Of a stretch of DNA of 32,282 bases, positions 7,962 through 15,548 are shown piece by piece. The DNA comes from Synergistaceae bacterium. GTDB taxonomy: Bacteria; Synergistota; Synergistia; Synergistales; Synergistaceae. Both the position numbers and the translations under genes were made by a program. How positions within the stretch are numbered: position 1 is the first letter of the stretch; every line of letters starts with the position of its first letter. The notes under the pieces were generated by a model, which did no database searches, was not told the origin of the DNA, and saw only the letters and a list, made by a program, of their open reading frames with translations. The DNA lies in assembly GCA_012727545.1 (NCBI GenBank), contig JAAYHA010000090.1:1-32282 (forward strand), given 5' to 3'.

Positions 7962-9152
7962 ATGAAGCTGAAAACTTTTTTGCCCGGTGACATCACCGGA
8001 AAAAAGGTTTTGGTCAGGGTAGATTTCAATGTCCCCCTTGATGGCGCTAAGGTCGCTGATACTACTAGGATATGTGCGCATCTTCCGACCCTCAGGGCTC
8101 TCAAGGCAGCCGGGGCAAAGGTGGCGCTTATTTCGCACCTTGGCAGACCCAAGGGCAAGGCAGACCCAAAGTACTCGCTTGAGCCTGTTGGCGAAGAGCT
8201 TGCAAAGATAACCGGTTGGGATGTACGTTTTGTTCCGGAATGCATCGGTCCTGATGTCCAAAAGGCGTCTGCAGAGTGGGGTAACGAAGTTCTTCTTCTC
8301 GAGAACGTCAGGTTCCACCCTGAAGAAGAGAAAAATGACATGGAATTTGCAAAAAAACTGGCAGAGAACTTTGACATCTTTGTCATGGATGCATTCAGCG
8401 CGGCCCACAGGGCACATTCTTCTACCAGAGCAGTTGCTGAGATCCTCCCGTCATTTGCCGGCCTTCTGATAGTTAAGGAAACAGAGATGCTGGGAGCAGT
8501 CCGTGATGATCCCAAAAAACCATTTGTTCTCATACTTGGCGGTGCGAAGGTTTCAGATAAGATCGCCGTAGTTGAAAACATGATGAAAAAAGTTGACACG
8601 ATCCTGATAGGCGGAGGAATGGCATTTACCTTTTTCAAAGCGAAGGGTTTGGAGATCGGCAAGTCGCTCTGTGAGACAGATAAGATTGAATTTGCATCCC
8701 AAATGCTTGATCAGGCAGAAAAACTGGGAGTAAGAATGCTGTTGCCTCTTGACATCCTGGCAGCAGACGAATTTAAGGCAGATTCTCCCTATTCTCTGGT
8801 TGCTCCGGAAGCGATACCATCTGACAAAATGGGTCTCGATGTAGGGCCTGAAACTATCAAAACATTTACAGATGTAATAACCTCTTCAAAGACCATACTC
8901 TGGAACGGGCCTATGGGAGTATTCGAGATGCCGGCCTTCTCAAAAGGAACGGAGGCAGTCGCTCAGGCTCTCGTAAAGGCAACAGAAATGGGTTCTTTCA
9001 CCGTAGTTGGGGGAGGGGATTCCGCAGCTGCGATAGCTCAGTTTGGATATGAAGACAAAGTCTCTCATGTTTCTACAGGCGGCGGAGCAAGCCTTGAGTT
9101 TTTTGAAGGTAAAATACTGCCCGGAATAGAACCGTACGATGTAACTGAGTAA
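7962..9152 (+). CDS. pgk: Phosphoglycerate kinase
   Basis: Transfers the acyl phosphate of 1,3-bisphosphoglycerate to ADP. The 396-residue sequence is full length. It includes VDFNVPL, the substrate-binding ISHLGRPKG, DAFSAAHRAHSS, the hinge region GGAKVSDKIAVVENM followed by LIGGGMAFTF, and the nucleotide-site GGGDSAAA near the C-terminus. The start is set by the AGGGAG site about 10 nt upstream, placed inside a palindrome. The gene begins 5 nt after gap and is followed by a strong terminator-like hairpin before tpiA. Confidence 0.98.
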   Translation: MKLKTFLPGDITGKKVLVRVDFNVPLDGAKVADTTRICAHLPTLRALKAAGAKVALISHLGRPKGKADPKYSLEPVGEELAKITGWDVRFVPECIGPDVQKASAEWGNEVLLLENVRFHPEEEKNDMEFAKKLAENFDIFVMDAFSAAHRAHSSTRAVAEILPSFAGLLIVKETEMLGAVRDDPKKPFVLILGGAKVSDKIAVVENMMKKVDTILIGGGMAFTFFKAKGLEIGKSLCETDKIEFASQMLDQAEKLGVRMLLPLDILAADEFKADSPYSLVAPEAIPSDKMGLDVGPETIKTFTDVITSSKTILWNGPMGVFEMPAFSKGTEAVAQALVKATEMGSFTVVGGGDSAAAIAQFGYEDKVSHVSTGGGASLEFFEGKILPGIEPYDVTE

Positions 9153-9161
9153 AAAATATAT

Positions 9162-9203
9162 AAGCGGTTCCGGAAAAGCAAAGACACCGGAACCGCTTTT
9201 TTA
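9162..9203 (+). terminator. Strong intrinsic terminator between pgk and tpiA
   Basis: AAGCGGTTCCGG (9162-9173) pairs perfectly with CCGGAACCGCTT (9187-9198), a 12-bp GC-rich stem with a 13-nt loop, directly followed by a run of six T (9197-9202). tpiA starts 30 nt later with no clear promoter in between, so it probably sets a reduced level of read-through into tpiA. Confidence 0.9.
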
Positions 9204-9228
9204 TTTAATTTAAGGAGGATCAGAAAAG

Positions 9229-10017
9229 ATGCGCAGAAGATTTATTGCAGGAAACTGGAAGATGTTCAATGGACCGTCAGCTACCTCTGAGTTCATGTCA
9301 GCCTTTGTGCCTAAGCTGGCCTCGTCTGAAGATATCGCCTCAAACATAAATAAGGGAATGATGGAGGTAGCTGTCTTTGCTCCCTTTGTATCCCTTGATG
9401 CAGCAACGAAGGGAAAAGAAGGTTCGCCGCTGATCGTTGGTGCACAGAATATGCATTGGGAAAAAAGCGGGGCCTTTACCGGTGAAGTTTCAGCCCCGAT
9501 GCTAAAGGAACTTGGCTGTACCCACGTGATCATAGGACACAGTGAAAGACGCCATATCTTTCGGGAAACAAGTGAAGACCTTCACAAGAAGCTGTTGGCG
9601 GCCCTGGAAGAGAATCTTACCCCCGTTTTCTGTGTGGGAGAACTGTTGGAGGAACGTGAATCCGGCAGTACTTTTGATGTAATCAGAAAGCAGCTCATGG
9701 CAGGCCTTAAGGTAATGGATGGCAGCGATGTTGCCGACAAGATCATTGTTGCTTATGAGCCGGTATGGGCAATTGGGACAGGCAAGACAGCAAGCAGCGA
9801 AGATGCGCAGGAAGTATGCGCTTTCATCAGAAAATTGCTTGCCGATACATTCGGCGAGGGTGTCGCAGAAAAAACTATAATATTATACGGCGGAAGCGTA
9901 AAACCGGAAAACACAGCATCAATACTTTCAATGAAAGATATTGACGGCGTGCTTGTCGGCGGAGCTTCGTTGAAACCCGACAGCTTTTTGGGGATAGCAA
10001 AAGCGGCTGTCCAATAA
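9229..10017 (+). CDS. tpiA: Triosephosphate isomerase
   Basis: Interconverts dihydroxyacetone phosphate and glyceraldehyde 3-phosphate. The 262-residue protein has all catalytic parts: AGNWKMF with Lys11, IIGHSERR with His104, YEPVWAIGTG with Glu177 and the flexible lid, and LYGGSVKPEN and GVLVGGASL for phosphate binding. AAGGAGG (9212-9218) lies 10 nt upstream of the ATG. Expression must come from read-through of the hairpin after pgk or from a promoter inside pgk that I cannot identify. Confidence 0.98.
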   Translation: MRRRFIAGNWKMFNGPSATSEFMSAFVPKLASSEDIASNINKGMMEVAVFAPFVSLDAATKGKEGSPLIVGAQNMHWEKSGAFTGEVSAPMLKELGCTHVIIGHSERRHIFRETSEDLHKKLLAALEENLTPVFCVGELLEERESGSTFDVIRKQLMAGLKVMDGSDVADKIIVAYEPVWAIGTGKTASSEDAQEVCAFIRKLLADTFGEGVAEKTIILYGGSVKPENTASILSMKDIDGVLVGGASLKPDSFLGIAKAAVQ

Positions 10018-10128
10018 ATAATTGACGGATCAAAATTACTTCTGCATATAATAGGCAAATAAAGACCAATTAATTTATAGTTCATCTATTAGTTGCAATA
10101 TGCTAAAAATATAAGGATAAAAATTGGG

Positions 10129-10173
10129 CGGAGACATGAATCGAGCTTTTTTCAGTCTCCGGCCTTTTTATTT
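10129..10173 (+). terminator. Intrinsic terminator downstream of tpiA
   Basis: CGGAGAC (10129-10135) pairs with GTCTCCG (10155-10161). The 19-nt loop is long, but the stem is followed by GCC, then TTTTTATTT. It lies about 110 nt after tpiA and likely ends the glycolytic transcript. Confidence 0.65.
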
Positions 10174-10181
10174 AAAGAAAG

Positions 10182-10221
10182 CAAAAAAAGAAGCCCCTCC
10201 AGGATCGACGGAGAGGGGGCT
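10182..10221 (-). terminator. Intrinsic terminator of the rplU-to-HIT operon
   Basis: Read on the minus strand, AGCCCCCTCTCC (10221-10210) and GGAGGGGCT (10200-10192) form a GC-rich, slightly bulged stem. It is followed by a T-rich run from the A-tract at 10182-10191. It faces the tpiA terminator, as expected between convergent operons. Confidence 0.65.
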
Positions 10222-10456
10222 GACTTATCTAAACAGGTATATTTATACCTCCGAAAAAAACTTAAAAAAGAAGTGAAGCTGAAAATACGCCGATAAAAAT
10301 ATTTAAGGATGATTATCGGACTATCGTTCATTGTAAAAATTACAACAAAAGAAAGAGAGAGAGAATTCAATGTTATAAATTTATAAGACAATAACCAGAA
10401 ATATAAATTATTTTAAAGTAACATAAGATATATTATAGGACATTATAAAATTTAAA
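10222..10456. other. AT-rich gene-free gap with three small hairpins
   Basis: No credible coding sequence is visible. There are three inverted repeats: AGGTATA-TT-TATACCT (10235-10250, perfect 7 bp), CCGATAA/TTATCGG (10290-10319, 16-nt loop) and TTGTAA-AAA-TTACAA (10331-10345). The remainder is strongly AT-rich. It could be the 3' untranslated part of the minus-strand operon or hold a small RNA. Nothing decides between these. Confidence 0.6.
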
Positions 10457-10822
10457 TTATATATACTTCATTTTTTCGGGAATGACTCCGCGCACACCAC
10501 CGTTTGGAGATTCGGTGTCTCCTGAATATCTCGGGATAAGATGAACGTGCACATGCATAACAGACTGTCCTGAAATTTTTCCGCAGTTGACCCCTATATT
10601 GTAGCCTTCCGGCGAGTAAATCTGATCAAGCATGGGCTTAGCCTCGTCAATAAGATCAAAGATAGCTTCACGTTCTTCCTTCGTAATATCAAAGAAGCTT
10701 TCAACGTGTCTTTTGGTCACGAACAACATATGACCTTTATTGACGGGCGTTTTGTCAAAGATGGCATAGACCAGTTCGTTATCCAGTATATAGTCGTTGA
10801 TCTCGCAGAATATACATTTCAT
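10457..10822 (-). CDS. HIT-family (histidine triad) nucleotide-binding protein
   Basis: A 121-residue HIT hydrolase or transferase of the Hint branch, a group that cleaves purine nucleoside phosphoramidates. It starts MKCIFCEIND, with the zinc-type CxxC of this branch, and has the catalytic triad QSVMHVHVHLIPR near residues 93-105. The start at 10822 is chosen because upstream codons lack family similarity and would overlap rsfS, and because AAAGGA lies upstream. It is the last gene of the minus-strand operon, 17 nt after rsfS. Substrate is unknown. Confidence 0.93.
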   Translation of the reverse strand: MKCIFCEINDYILDNELVYAIFDKTPVNKGHMLFVTKRHVESFFDITKEEREAIFDLIDEAKPMLDQIYSPEGYNIGVNCGKISGQSVMHVHVHLIPRYSGDTESPNGGVRGVIPEKMKYI

Positions 10823-10839
10823 CTTCTTTGTTTCCTTTG

Positions 10840-11214
10840 TTATTCGTCCTGATCCTGGAATTTCAGTGCGGGAGCGTCTCCCCATAGAGAATCAAGTCTG
10901 TAGTAGTCACGGCCTTCCCTGCTGAGTATGTTCACCACTAAGTGACCTGCGTCCATGAGGCACCAGCGGCTGCTTCCTTCCCCCTCAACTTTGTGCGGAA
11001 GCTTCATTTCATCCAGCATCTCGCTTGCTGTATCAAGCAGCGTCTTTGCGTGGAGGTCAGAACGTGCTATTGCGACTATGAATGCCTCAGTGAAGCCGGA
11101 AACTTCGCTCAGATTGTGTACTGTGACTTCCAGTGCGTGTTTTTCTATCAGGGCATCTACAATAGGCTTGTAAGGTTCGTAGAACTCTTCGATCGTCTTT
11201 GATGATGTCATCAT
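10840..11214 (-). CDS. rsfS: Ribosomal silencing factor RsfS
   Basis: RsfS binds ribosomal protein L14 on the large subunit and blocks subunit joining in starvation. The family hallmarks are visible: AFIVAIARSDLHAKTLLD, the KVEGEGSSRWCLMDAGHLVVNI core and the YRLDSLWGDAP end. I start at the ATG ATG pair (11214), which has a GAGGTGG site 8-11 nt upstream. A GTG at 11226 is in frame, but it lies inside that site. It follows the LCP gene by about 65 nt, and nadD-LCP-rsfS is a common arrangement. Confidence 0.94.
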   Translation of the reverse strand: MMTSSKTIEEFYEPYKPIVDALIEKHALEVTVHNLSEVSGFTEAFIVAIARSDLHAKTLLDTASEMLDEMKLPHKVEGEGSSRWCLMDAGHLVVNILSREGRDYYRLDSLWGDAPALKFQDQDE

Positions 11215-11278
11215 ATAAATATCCACCTCGCCTTCTTTGAATTATTATCTTTTTAAAGTAACTTAGATTTTGTAAAGA

Positions 11279-12694
11279 CTATTGTGAGCTTATCTCTATC
11301 AGTTTGTCAATGCGACTGATCAGTTGCTTACTATCATGTCCAATAATAATTGATGGATAAAATGCCTGATTGTTTGCCCTCACCAGGTTGTTAGGTATGC
11401 CAAGTATCTTGCCAAGCGTTTGGGCAGTTTTTTTAACTCCTGATTTGGCATTTATCGGGTATACAACGTTGCTGCTTCTATAGTCGAAATGCTTTGCATT
11501 TGCCGACATGATTACATCTATACCTATCTTTTGAAGTTTTGATGATACTTCCGCACTCAAACCGGACTTCCCTGTCCCATTCAGTACAGCAATTGATTCG
11601 GGCATAGACCGGATAAGGCCCAGCAGCTCTTCGTTGGATATACCAGGTTCACTTTTTTTATCCTGGGCTTTTTCGGTACCCATTACTTCTCCGTTTACTT
11701 TTGTCTCTTCGGCTGCCGAGGAATATGACAGAGAAAGTCCTGCAAAATTACTGGTGTTTTTGTTCTCTGTGATATCTCCTGAGATGAGCATTTCGATCGG
11801 TGTGTTCAAAAATTCATTGGCTGCCTTAGTGTCACCCACCCAATAACTCAGGTTATTGACAATGGCAGCCTGTCCATGAAGGGTGGAAAAGAATATTCGT
11901 TCCCTTCCAAGCTCGTTCTGAGCGAACCCGGCAAGCTGGATCGAGAGAGCGGGAGACATATCAGTCTTAAAAAGTTTCATCATCTGTGCTGTAAGTTCAG
12001 GTATCTTGACCAGGATCCTTGGGTCATAGACTTTCTTCAGGAGAGCTTTGATAAATTGCTGCTGCCTGTGTACCCTTCCGATGTCTCCAAGTGCATCCAT
12101 TCTGAAACGGACATAGTGCAGAGCGGTCTTGCCATCCATTACCTGGAGTCCGGGCTGTATGTTGATGTCAAGTTTTCCTGCCCTGTCAACATACCGCATC
12201 CTTTTCTGGACGTCTATCTCTACCCCGCCCAGTATATCTACTACCGCAGGAAAACTTACATAGTCGATTATTACATAATATAGTATCGGCTGTCCGAGAT
12301 ATTTTTCAACAGTGGCCTTAAGCAGATCAGGGCCTCCGTAAGCGAACGCGTGGTTAAGCTTCTGTACACCGTGTCCGGGTATCTGTACACGTGTATCTCT
12401 TGGGAGGGACAGTATTCTCATGTTTTTATCGTCTATGTCTATAGTTGCGAATAATATAGTGTCAGACCTTCTGGAGCCCTCCACATCATCCTCACCCATT
12501 ATTAGTATGTTGAACCTCCCCTGCTCTTTCAGGGCCGCATACTGCGCACTGCCGCTGTCGATCGAGCTCTCAATGGTACCAAGGATGTCCTCTGATTTTG
12601 TGTGAAGTATCGTATAGACTTTCAGACCGGCACCTGCAGCAATTCCCAATATTGCCAGAAGCACGATCATGATTATAGATTTAGAAAGTTTCAA
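11279..12694 (-). CDS. LytR-CpsA-Psr (LCP) family protein with LytR C-terminal domain
   Basis: A membrane-anchored 471-residue protein: an N-terminal transmembrane helix (about residues 6-27), an extracytoplasmic LCP domain (about 60-230) and a LytR_C domain (about 365-470). The LCP domain shows SRRSDTILFATID, RILSLPRDTRV, KLNHAFAYGG, DYVSFPAVVDILGGVEIDV, GKTALHYVRFR and RVHRQQQFI, including the arginines that bind polyprenyl pyrophosphate. LCP enzymes attach polymers to peptidoglycan in Gram-positives. Their substrate in a diderm host is not known to me. It uses a TTG start with GGAGG 9 nt upstream and begins 23 nt after nadD. Confidence 0.93.
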   Translation of the reverse strand: MKLSKSIIMIVLLAILGIAAGAGLKVYTILHTKSEDILGTIESSIDSGSAQYAALKEQGRFNILIMGEDDVEGSRRSDTILFATIDIDDKNMRILSLPRDTRVQIPGHGVQKLNHAFAYGGPDLLKATVEKYLGQPILYYVIIDYVSFPAVVDILGGVEIDVQKRMRYVDRAGKLDINIQPGLQVMDGKTALHYVRFRMDALGDIGRVHRQQQFIKALLKKVYDPRILVKIPELTAQMMKLFKTDMSPALSIQLAGFAQNELGRERIFFSTLHGQAAIVNNLSYWVGDTKAANEFLNTPIEMLISGDITENKNTSNFAGLSLSYSSAAEETKVNGEVMGTEKAQDKKSEPGISNEELLGLIRSMPESIAVLNGTGKSGLSAEVSSKLQKIGIDVIMSANAKHFDYRSSNVVYPINAKSGVKKTAQTLGKILGIPNNLVRANNQAFYPSIIIGHDSKQLISRIDKLIEISSQ

Positions 12695-12717
12695 AGGCCC
12701 TTACCTCCATGCGAGTA

Positions 12718-13335
12718 TCAAATATCTTTGTAAAGAGAATACTTCCTGATAAAATGTTCAACTGAGGGAGGAACAAGAAATCTGATGCTTCTCTCTTTTC
12801 TTACCCTTTCCCTGAGTCCTGTACTTGATATTGCCAGTAGCGGTATTTCAAGTGGAATTATTGCAGACCTCAACTCTTCGGGCAATTCTTCCATTTTAGT
12901 ATGAGTGTATCCGTGCCTGCTAACTGCAACAAATTTACAGAGACTCATTATCTCTTCCGGGTTTTTCCAGGAAACTATATCCAATACGGCATCGAGTCCT
13001 GTTATAAAATAAAATTCTGTGTCAAAGTATTCAGGCATTGACTTGAGCTGCCTAAGAGTGTCGATAGTATAGCTTTTGTCAGCCTTGTCTATTTCTATTC
13101 TTGAAACAGAAAAGTATGGACAGTCAACTGTAGCTAAAACAGTCATCATGAATCTTTTGTATGCCGAAGATACCCTCTCCCCTGCCTTATGGGGTGGGTG
13201 GCCTGTCGGCACAAAAATAACTTCGGAAAGACCGAATGCTGCGTGAGCTTCGTCTGCAGCTCTGAGATGTCCGTAATGTATCGGGTCGAAGGTGCCGCCC
13301 ATTATACCTATTCTTCTCTGACAGCTGTTTGTCAT
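12718..13335 (-). CDS. nadD: Nicotinate-nucleotide adenylyltransferase
   Basis: Adenylates nicotinic acid mononucleotide in NAD synthesis. The 205-residue protein has the nucleotidyltransferase motif GGTFDPIHYGHL, the VPTGHPPHK substrate loop, the FITGLDAVLDIVSW segment and a C-terminal ISSTGLRERVR matching the family's ISSTxIR. It lies 19 nt after obgE and upstream of the LCP gene, in the order common in many bacteria. nadK is also in the window (17222-18103), but in a separate operon. Confidence 0.96.
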   Translation of the reverse strand: MTNSCQRRIGIMGGTFDPIHYGHLRAADEAHAAFGLSEVIFVPTGHPPHKAGERVSSAYKRFMMTVLATVDCPYFSVSRIEIDKADKSYTIDTLRQLKSMPEYFDTEFYFITGLDAVLDIVSWKNPEEIMSLCKFVAVSRHGYTHTKMEELPEELRSAIIPLEIPLLAISSTGLRERVRKERSIRFLVPPSVEHFIRKYSLYKDI

Positions 13336-13354
13336 TTTTTATGCCTCTTTTTTC

Positions 13355-14734
13355 TTATTGGTTTAGGTCCGGATCTGTTTTTGTGGAAGCATCATCTTCA
13401 TCAGGTCCTTCGGTTCCCTCGAAATCAGAAGGATAATAATCAGGATAGAAAATGAAATCCTTGGGTCCTATAGTTATCTGATCTCCCTCTTTTGCTCCTG
13501 CGGCTTCAAGAAGATCCTCAACTTTATACTTTCTCATAAGCATTGTAAATCTTGCAGCGTTTTCATCCTGGCTCAGGTCGTAACGTTCGACAGCTTTCTC
13601 AAGACGATGGTGAAGTACCCGGTATCCTCCTCCGTGGAGTGAGACGATCTGGATCTTGTTTCTTGACCTGACAGGTGTCTGAATATCTTCTGCATTGTCA
13701 AGAGCATAGAGCCTTACCTCGCTCCTGGGTCTAGGATTCTTTTCAGTAAAGTCTATTATATGTTTTACCAGTTCAGGTATACCTTCTTCAGTCAGAGCGC
13801 TCACAGCACAAAAACTGACCCCGATCGAAGCAAAATGTTCGGACAGCCTCACAAGAAGATCTTCATTCTTTTCCAGTTCATCAAGCTTGTTTGCAACTAC
13901 AAAATATGGACGTGTATCAAGGTCCGGATCATAAGATCTCATCTCATTGCGTACAGTGTCAAGCTCTTCTGTCAGTTTATCAAATTCCTGGCACTCAAGG
14001 CTCAAAACGTGGATAAGCAGCCTGCTGCGAGCTATGTGCCTGAGAAACTGTATTCCGAGTCCTTTATTCATGTGCGCTCCCTCGATAAGTCCTGGGATGT
14101 CTGCTATTACGATCCTTTCGTACCCTGTTGTAAGAACCCCCAGGTTCGGGGAAAGGGTGGTAAATGGATAATTTGCGATCTTGGGCTGAGCGTTCGAAAT
14201 AGCGGCCAGGATGCTTGATTTGCCTACGTTGGGAAGCCCTACGAGCCCCACGTCTGCAATAAGCCTGAGTTCAAGCCTTATTTCAGCTTCTTCTCCGAGA
14301 TCACCGTTCTCACAAAACCTTGGGGCTTTTCTGGCGGAACTGGAAAAATAGCGGTTTCCTCTTCCCCCCCTGCCTCCCCTTGCTGCAAGAAAACGGTCTC
14401 CCGGTTCGACCAGGTCAGCAAGACCTTCGTTTGTCATGGCGTCGTATACGATAGTACCACAAGGTACTAAAACAACAGTGTCTTCACCTATTGCTCCGTT
14501 TCTTGCGCTTCCCTTGCCATGTGTTCCGTTGTTTCCTTTTATATTTCTCTGATATTCCAGATCAGCAAGCGTCTGAAGGTTGGTGGTGGCTTCGAAAATA
14601 ATGCTTCCGCCTCTGCCTCCGTTGCCGCCGTCCGGTCCTCCGTTAGGTCTGCACCTTTCACGGAGGAAACTCATACAGCCGTTTCCTCCTCTGCCTGCCT
14701 TAACGGAAAGACGCATTGAATCAATAAATTTCAT
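13355..14734 (-). CDS. obgE: GTPase Obg
   Basis: Obg is a ribosome-associated GTPase of large-subunit assembly. The 459-residue sequence has the glycine-rich Obg fold at 1-158 (SVKAGRGGNGCMSF, GGNGGRGGSI, AARGGRGGRGN). The G domain follows, with G1 GLPNVGKSS, G3 DIPGLIEGA and G4 NKLDE. The C-terminal OCT domain ends with an acidic tail. It follows rpmA, as in most bacteria, but an inverted repeat stands between them. GGGACGGGG precedes the ATG. Confidence 0.97.
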   Translation of the reverse strand: MKFIDSMRLSVKAGRGGNGCMSFLRERCRPNGGPDGGNGGRGGSIIFEATTNLQTLADLEYQRNIKGNNGTHGKGSARNGAIGEDTVVLVPCGTIVYDAMTNEGLADLVEPGDRFLAARGGRGGRGNRYFSSSARKAPRFCENGDLGEEAEIRLELRLIADVGLVGLPNVGKSSILAAISNAQPKIANYPFTTLSPNLGVLTTGYERIVIADIPGLIEGAHMNKGLGIQFLRHIARSRLLIHVLSLECQEFDKLTEELDTVRNEMRSYDPDLDTRPYFVVANKLDELEKNEDLLVRLSEHFASIGVSFCAVSALTEEGIPELVKHIIDFTEKNPRPRSEVRLYALDNAEDIQTPVRSRNKIQIVSLHGGGYRVLHHRLEKAVERYDLSQDENAARFTMLMRKYKVEDLLEAAGAKEGDQITIGPKDFIFYPDYYPSDFEGTEGPDEDDASTKTDPDLNQ

Positions 14735-14764
14735 AATGTTACCCCGTCCCTAAAATACTATAAA

Positions 14765-14789
14765 CGGGGGCCTTATATATAGGCCCCCG
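14765..14789 (-). terminator. Hairpin between rpmA and obgE
   Basis: CGGGGGCCT (14765-14773) and AGGCCCCCG (14781-14789) form a perfect 9-bp stem. On the minus strand it is followed by TTTATAGTATTTTA, which is only partly T-rich, so it may end a fraction of rplU-rpmA transcripts or act as a processing site. Confidence 0.6.
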
Positions 14790-14814
14790 GAATCAAACTC
14801 AGACTTATTGTTGT

Positions 14815-15072
14815 TTAGAGCGTTTCAGGCTCAACAGTTACAAATTTGCGATCTGCTCTGGTCAGGAAACGAACCTTACCTGTCGCAAGAGCGAAAAGTG
14901 TATAGTCGCGTCCAATTCCTACGTTCTGCCCGGGGTGGAATTTGGTGCCGCGCTGACGCACTATTATCGTTCCTGCGTTAACGAATTGACCGTCACTGCG
15001 TTTTACGCCGAGATATTTGGGCTGACTGTCCCGGCCGTTAGTGCTGCTTCCTTGACCTTTTTTATGTGCCAT
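14815..15072 (-). CDS. rpmA: 50S ribosomal protein L27
   Basis: An 85-residue protein starting MAHKKGQGSSTNGRDSQ with the conserved YLGVKRSDGQFVNAGTII and RQRGTKFHPG blocks. Its N-terminus reaches the peptidyl transferase centre. There is no N-terminal extension of the kind cleaved by Prp protease in Firmicutes. It lies 34 nt downstream of rplU with a good AGGAGG site. Confidence 0.98.
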   Translation of the reverse strand: MAHKKGQGSSTNGRDSQPKYLGVKRSDGQFVNAGTIIVRQRGTKFHPGQNVGIGRDYTLFALATGKVRFLTRADRKFVTVEPETL

Positions 15073-15106
15073 GACTTATAGAATACCTCCTCTTTAGGGT
15101 GTTGCT

Positions 15107-15418
15107 CTAGCCTTTGATACCGTCGAACTCGACAAGAGTATACTGCTGACGGTGTCCGCGGAATTTGCGGTAGTTTTTCTTTCTGCGGTACTTGAAGACG
15201 ATGACCTTGTCATCTTTGCCGTGCTCAAGGATCTTAGCTGTTACGACCGCTCCGTCAATATAAGGAGTGCCGATCACGGGTCCGTCATCCTTACCGAGAA
15301 GGATCACCTTGTCAAAAGATACCTGCTCGCCTTCTTCTGCGTGGATCTTTTCAAGGCGCAGTTTGTCTCCTGCTGATACTCTGTACTGCTTACCACCTGT
15401 TTCGATAACTGCATACAT
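15107..15418 (-). CDS. rplU: 50S ribosomal protein L21
   Basis: A 103-residue L21 with MYAVIETGGKQYRVSAGD at the start and KVIVFKYRRKKNYRKFRGHR near the end, where it contacts 23S rRNA. It is the first gene of the rplU-rpmA-obgE-nadD-LCP-rsfS-HIT operon. GGAGGGAGG precedes the start, and a near-consensus promoter lies 83 nt upstream, leaving a structured leader of about 76 nt. Confidence 0.98.
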   Translation of the reverse strand: MYAVIETGGKQYRVSAGDKLRLEKIHAEEGEQVSFDKVILLGKDDGPVIGTPYIDGAVVTAKILEHGKDDKVIVFKYRRKKNYRKFRGHRQQYTLVEFDGIKG

Positions 15419-15427
15419 TCTAAATTT

Positions 15428-15478
15428 TCCTCCCTCCGCTGCGTGTCAGGCAGCCTTATGGCTTTTATGGCCTGCACC
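15428..15478 (-). promoter_or_regulatory. Structured leader of rplU (possible L21 autoregulatory leader)
   Basis: On the minus strand, CAGGC and GCCTG close a hairpin that also has inner GCC/GGC pairs, between the promoter and the rplU ribosome site. L21 leader RNAs are known in other bacteria. Here the function is inferred from position only. Confidence 0.35.
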
Positions 15479-15500
15479 AAGCGCATTCTACAACCTGCGT

Positions 15501-15529
15501 ATTATAGTTAAAATTTTAGGTTTAGTCAA
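15501..15529 (-). promoter_or_regulatory. Strong sigma-70 promoter of the rplU operon
   Basis: On the minus strand, TTGACT (15529-15524) and a consensus TATAAT (15506-15501) are separated by exactly 17 nt. It lies just after the recN stop codon, so transcription is expected to start near 15494. Confidence 0.85.
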
Positions 15530-15548
15530 TAAGAGCTGTCCCATCCGG

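Noticed and set aside
10093..10391. Small reading frames in the gap after tpiA.
   Set aside because: They run across the two terminators and have Lys/Arg-rich low-complexity translations from AT-rich DNA.
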